A stretch of DNA of 32,306 nt from Deltaproteobacteria bacterium (GTDB lineage Bacteria > CG2-30-53-67): positions 1 through 32,306 of the forward strand of contig JAADIO010000026.1 in the NCBI GenBank assembly GCA_013151235.1, in the 5' to 3' direction. The notes below the pieces were generated by a model. The model saw nothing but the letters and a program-made list of their open reading frames with translations. It ran no database searches and had not been told where the DNA came from. The translations under genes were made by a program, and so were the position numbers. The first letter of the stretch is position 1. Each line of letters begins with the position of its first letter. Shown piece after piece: positions 32,208 to 32,306 of this stretch.

Positions 32208-32306
32208 TACACCGTTCGCCCTGAGCCGGTCGAAGGGTGAACGGAGACCGGACGAAACGCCGAAGGAGTGGATGGGGCTTTGAAGTATCCGCCCCGCTTC
32301 CGGGGT
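32208..32306 (+). repeat. 99-bp direct repeat, copy B (right of fcl, reaches window edge)
   Basis: This is the second copy of the 31022-31120 segment, differing at four positions. It starts 16 nt after the fcl stop. The repeat may continue beyond the window, as the match is still running at the last base; copy A is followed by GGCCCGGTTGCTCC. Confidence 0.85.

Overview
The window is a bacterial chromosome segment of about 57% GC in the genes sampled by eye. The parts are a XrtA/PEP-CTERM-style exopolysaccharide (EPS) core, a sigma-54 two-component pair and several families of short dispersed repeats. Together they suggest an environmental Gram-negative of the Desulfobacterota/Nitrospirota kind. 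That placement is an inference; there is no rRNA or other phylogenetic marker here.

Positions 1-3605 hold a leftward housekeeping operon: rsmA (16S rRNA dimethyltransferase), dapF, a small zinc-ribbon membrane protein, dapA, and the first 90 codons of hisD. A miniature transposable element (MITE-like) sits exactly at the end of dapA and supplies its present stop codon.

Positions 3676-12738 hold the rightward regulatory and export core: a soluble histidine kinase with a degenerate receiver domain, an NtrC-type sigma-54 activator, an outer-membrane polysaccharide export lipoprotein, a GumC/Wzz-type chain-length protein, a polyprenyl glycosylphosphotransferase, a BY-type tyrosine kinase and an ExeA/XrtA-type ATPase. 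Two sequences with sigma-54 promoter spacing (9233-9248 and 17033-17048) lie in front of genes of this locus.

Positions 12731-19385 hold nucleotide-sugar genes: a WbpA-type UDP-HexNAc dehydrogenase, a GmhA isomerase, a UDP-glucuronate 4-epimerase, UDP-glucose dehydrogenase, a GalE-like epimerase and phosphomannomutase/phosphoglucomutase. A NusG-paralog antiterminator (19592-20143) follows, then 560 bp of non-coding, repeat-filled DNA.

Positions 20707-25412 hold a sulfation module built around a second glycosylphosphotransferase: a sulfotransferase, a CysQ-type PAP phosphatase, and a fused ATP sulfurylase-APS kinase whose sulfurylase active-site motifs are strikingly altered. Positions 25419-32191 alternate sugar genes with nucleotidyltransferase/HEPN modules: a split, AT-rich MNT-HEPN pair, rmlA, manC, a fused MNT-HEPN protein, gmd and fcl. 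PMM, ManC, Gmd and Fcl make a complete route to GDP-L-fucose. The predicted product is therefore a fucose- and uronate-containing, possibly sulfated EPS. No conventional glycosyltransferase, flippase, polymerase or exosortase lies in the window, so the assembly genes must be elsewhere, probably further right.

Non-coding DNA is dominated by dispersed repeats: three MITE-like elements with about 19-bp terminal inverted repeats and 6-7-bp target duplications, GC-rich hairpins, a 66-bp palindromic cluster nested in another repeat, and a 99-bp direct repeat flanking fcl. No tRNA, rRNA, CRISPR array or transposase gene was seen.
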